Assembly (NCBI RefSeq): GCF_002994615.1
Contig: NZ_PVNK01000091.1
Span: 1-32,748, forward strand
Source of the DNA: Enhygromyxa salina
GTDB taxonomy: Bacteria; Myxococcota_A; Polyangia; Nannocystales; Nannocystaceae
DNA length: 32,748 bases
Reading direction: 5' to 3'
Part shown: piece after piece, positions 30,699-32,748 of the stretch
Layout: each line of letters starts with the position of its first letter
How positions within the stretch are numbered: the first letter of the stretch is position 1
Notes under the pieces: model-generated
The model's database searches: none
What the model was told of the DNA's origin: nothing
The model's input: only the letters and a program-made list of their open reading frames with translations
Program-made: the position numbers and the translations under genes

Positions 30699-31540
30699 CA
30701 GCTCACTCCCATCGCGGCGCGCAGGCGGTCGACCCCCGACCGATGGCGCGTGTCGGTCTCGCTGAGCGCGGGGGGGGCCGGGTCGAGGTAGTCCGCGAAG
30801 CGGGTCTGGGCCGCCTTGGCCTGGCGCCGCGCGTACTCGAGCGAGTCGAGATCTTGGGTCAGGCGCTCGTAGAGGCGCGCCCGCGCTCCGTCCGGATCGA
30901 CCTGGCGCAGGAGCGACGCGAGCGTGGCCTGGGCGTGCTCGATGTCTGACTCGAGCTGGTCGAGGGCGGCCGGATCCCGGCGCCAGTAACCCGAGCGGCC
31001 GATCGTGTAGAAGGCGTCGCGGGCCTCGTCGAGATCGCGGGTGAAGCTCTGGGCTGGGAGCAGCGGCAGGCCCGAGTCGCTCTTGATCGCGGCCAGGAAC
31101 AGGGCCGAGGACACGCTGAGCGTGAGCGCCCCGACCAGCAAGGCGTTGACGATCGCGCGGACAAACTCGTCATCGGGCGGGCCGTCGGTGAACACCTGCG
31201 CGGCGCCGGTCAGGAGCCCAGCGGCCATGAACACGACGAAGGTGACGTTGAAGCTGCGCAGGATCATGTGATCGCACGCGAGGTACCAGGAGTTGAGCCG
31301 CTGCTGGATCAACAGCATCGTCACGAGCACGGGGATCGACGCGACCATGACCGCGGCGACCCACACGATCGGCTCGGGCGAGGGGACGTTCATCGGGTTG
31401 AGCTTGCCGACCCCGAGCGCGGCGAGGCTCGCGGGCATGCTGCCGTAGAGGACGAGGCCCCAGGCGCGCAGGCCGAGGGTGTAGTCGGCGCTGAGGCCGA
31501 GCTCGCCGGTCATGTAGGCCTTGCCCAATTTCAACGCCAT
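30698..31540 (-). CDS. Four-TM membrane protein with coiled-coil tail
   Basis: A 280-residue integral membrane protein of unknown family. Four hydrophobic helices can be seen at about residues 24-45, 58-78, 98-117 and 129-152. The C-terminal 120 residues are charged and helical (LDQLESDIEHAQATLASLLRQVDPDGARARLYERLTQDLDSLEYARRQAKAAQTRF), a probable coiled coil in the cytoplasm. No transport or enzyme motif. Its TGA overlaps the ATG of the 209-residue protein (TGATG), so the pair is translationally coupled, and the KGGVGR ATPase follows. It is likely the membrane component of that three-protein system. ATG 31540 is the first good start, although its ribosome site is weak. Confidence 0.82.
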   Translation of the reverse strand: MALKLGKAYMTGELGLSADYTLGLRAWGLVLYGSMPASLAALGVGKLNPMNVPSPEPIVWVAAVMVASIPVLVTMLLIQQRLNSWYLACDHMILRSFNVTFVVFMAAGLLTGAAQVFTDGPPDDEFVRAIVNALLVGALTLSVSSALFLAAIKSDSGLPLLPAQSFTRDLDEARDAFYTIGRSGYWRRDPAALDQLESDIEHAQATLASLLRQVDPDGARARLYERLTQDLDSLEYARRQAKAAQTRFADYLDPAPPALSETDTRHRSGVDRLRAAMGVS

Positions 31541-31552
31541 GCCGCTCGGGCG

Positions 31553-31735
31553 TCATTTTCGCCGTCTGCGCGCGGGGACGCCAGTGAACGCGCGTTCACA
31601 CCAGCCTTGGGGACGGCGCGCGAGAGCCTGACGGACCTCGGCCTCAACCTGATCCCAGGCCACGGGCTCGACCTCGCCACGCTCGATCTGGCCGATGTTC
31701 GTAACGAATTCGCGCGAGGATTCGGTCGGGATCAT
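31553..31735 (-). CDS. Possible small ORF ahead of the KGGVGR operon
   Basis: A 60-codon frame from ATG 31735, ending 12 bp before the four-TM gene on the same strand. The product (MIPTESSREFVTNIGQIERG...VAWDQVEAEVRQALARRPQ...ARRRRK) looks like one amphipathic helix and a basic tail; I do not recognise it. No ribosome site is visible and the frame stays open upstream, so it may be a chance ORF, a leader peptide or a remnant of a longer gene. It shares the 263-bp gap between the four-TM gene and the divergent Rpn-like gene, which otherwise contains nothing I can name. Confidence 0.3.
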   Translation of the reverse strand: MIPTESSREFVTNIGQIERGEVEPVAWDQVEAEVRQALARRPQGWCERAFTGVPARRRRK

Positions 31736-31803
31736 CGGCGGCGCATCACCAGAAAGTCTGCAACGCCAACGCGCCAGGGCCGACGAGATCGGCGGAGACG
31801 AGG

Positions 31804-32733
31804 ATGCCGAGCGCGACCCACCAGACTCTCGTGTTGCTGTTCGAGTCTCACCCCGAGCTCACCTTCGAGCTCGCGCGCCGGGCCGGGGCGCCGCTGCGGG
31901 ACGAGTACGAGCGAATCGAGCAGGTCTCGGCCGAGTTCGAGGATCCCTTGGACATCGAGAATCCGGTTCGCGCAGATGTCGCGCTCGCTGGGCACAAGCA
32001 CGGTCGACCGCGGCGGGCGCTGGTGGTCGAGGTCCAACTCGGGGAAGACGCCAACAAGGAGTGGACGGTAGTCCTGTATCGGGCGGCCCTGCGCCGCAAG
32101 CTGCGGTGTTCAACCTGGGTGGTGTGGTTCAGCCCGGATCCCAAAGTTCGAGCCTCGGTCTTCGAGCCGATGTTCGCCGAGGAGCCCGAGCTGCGGCCGT
32201 TGGTGGTGACGCCCGAAATGATCCCGCGGGTGCGGGATCTAGCAGCCGCGATGGCCGACTACGCGTGGGCGGTGCTGGCGGCGGTGATGCACGCGACCGG
32301 TCCCGACGCCGTCGTCGGTGCCAGGTGTACGATCCAGGCCTTGCTGCGCAGCAAGCCTCCGAACTACGGGAGGTATATTCAGCTGGTCACCGACAGCATC
32401 GGAGAGGAAGCCATGCAACAGGTACGAGAGCAACTGCCCCCAGAAGACGAAGAGCCGCTCAGCGAGTGGGAGCGGCGTGGATCTGCGTTCGTGCGCGGGC
32501 GCAAGGAGGGGCTCGCGCAAGGACGCGAGCAGGGACGCGAGCAGGGACGCGAGCAAGGACTCGAGGCCATGCGCGGGGCACTGCGTGCGGTCCTCGAGGT
32601 CCGCGGGCTGGCCGTCGACGATCGCACCGACGCGCAGATCAGCGCCTGCGCCGACACCGATGAGCTCAGCGTGCTGATCAGCCGGGCGGCAACTGTCACC
32701 AGCGCCGCGCAGCTGTTCTCAGCCAACGCCTAG
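31804..32733 (+). CDS. Rpn/PD-(D/E)XK-nuclease-like protein with GREQ repeats
   Basis: A 309-residue protein resembling the Rpn/transposase_31-type PD-(D/E)XK nuclease superfamily. The likely nuclease core is RADVALAG...RALVVEVQL: Asp58 as the metal-binding acid, then Glu76-x-Gln78 in place of E-x-K, as in many Rpn relatives. A WVVWFSPDPKV strand follows. The rest is helical, with MQQVREQLPPEDEEPLSEWERRGSAFVRGRKEGLAQ and then a repeat (G-R-E-Q) x3 typical of these proteins. Rpn proteins nick DNA and promote recA-independent recombination; this one is a divergent relative and activity is not certain. The start is ATG 31804. The stop lies inside a short sequence shared with 3809-3825. It is divergent from the KGGVGR operon. 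Confidence 0.75.
   Translation: MPSATHQTLVLLFESHPELTFELARRAGAPLRDEYERIEQVSAEFEDPLDIENPVRADVALAGHKHGRPRRALVVEVQLGEDANKEWTVVLYRAALRRKLRCSTWVVWFSPDPKVRASVFEPMFAEEPELRPLVVTPEMIPRVRDLAAAMADYAWAVLAAVMHATGPDAVVGARCTIQALLRSKPPNYGRYIQLVTDSIGEEAMQQVREQLPPEDEEPLSEWERRGSAFVRGRKEGLAQGREQGREQGREQGLEAMRGALRAVLEVRGLAVDDRTDAQISACADTDELSVLISRAATVTSAAQLFSANA
32521..32568 (+). repeat. 12-bp tandem repeat coding GREQ
   Basis: GGACGCGAGCAG occurs twice, a third time with the last base changed (32521-32556), and a fourth degenerate copy follows (32557-32568). It adds four residues per unit, so copy number can change without a frameshift. Such GREQ/GRxEG arrays are typical of Rpn-like proteins. Confidence 0.85.
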
Positions 32734-32746
32734 CAGCCCGGGGTGC
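32730..32746 (+). repeat. 17-bp sequence shared with 3809-3825
   Basis: CTAGCAGCCCGGGGTGC here is the exact reverse complement of 3809-3825. In both places it starts at the TAG stop codon of the gene it follows. The window ends two bases later, so any second arm cannot be seen. It may be a dispersed terminator-like repeat. Confidence 0.5.
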
Positions 32747-32748
32747 AA

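Overview
The window is GC-rich chromosomal DNA. Its codon use, GTG/TTG starts, Gly-Asp linker lipoproteins, Cys-rich lipoproteins and several Hanks-type kinases point to a myxobacterium of the Nannocystales (Nannocystis/Plesiocystis/Enhygromyxa-like Myxococcota). That placement is an inference from gene style; the window has no rRNA or other marker gene. I found no tRNA, rRNA, CRISPR array or complete insertion sequence.

Layout. 1-4.4 kb: a Cys-rich lipoprotein, then a regulatory cluster (tandem-HTH XRE protein and ECF-like sigma factor on minus, divergent from a membrane-anchored kinase), then a secreted Cys-rich protein. 4.4-10.2 kb: a small membrane ORF, a lipoprotein methyltransferase with its own terminator, a PH-like membrane protein, a CBS-pair protein, a large rifampicin-phosphotransferase/PEP-synthase-like enzyme, a PilZ protein and a pterin carbinolamine dehydratase. 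10.2-15.3 kb: two exported lipoproteins with (Gly-Asp)n linkers in inverted orientation flank a two-gene nucleic-acid repair operon, an RNA ligase overlapping an HD-phosphoesterase/polynucleotide-kinase fusion. 15.4-17.4 kb: a PrpF/GalD-like isomerase and a TauE/SafE permease on minus.

17.5-23.4 kb is the most unusual part. A stand-alone RCK/TrkA-like protein overlaps the start codon of an 1151-residue protein that joins a signal peptide, two tandem TAXI-type solute-binding domains, a CASTOR/POLLUX-like pore and a cytoplasmic RCK-like domain. A transmembrane Ser/Thr kinase follows 13 bp later. The set reads as a ligand-sensing ion channel with a cytoplasmic subunit and a kinase.

23.7-32.7 kb: a helical protein of unknown function, then a minus-strand series (possible 60-residue ORF, four-TM membrane protein, 209-residue protein, KGGVGR-type membrane-anchored ATPase, ACC-synthase-like aminotransferase, LemA, TPM/YgcG) whose first three solid genes are tightly coupled. 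The window ends with an Rpn/PD-(D/E)XK-like protein carrying a GREQ repeat.

The best candidates for undescribed biology are the TAXI-channel fusion operon, the ligase/HD-Pnk operon, and the coupled membrane protein/209-residue protein/KGGVGR ATPase trio. All functions are read from motifs and remembered family features, without database searches.
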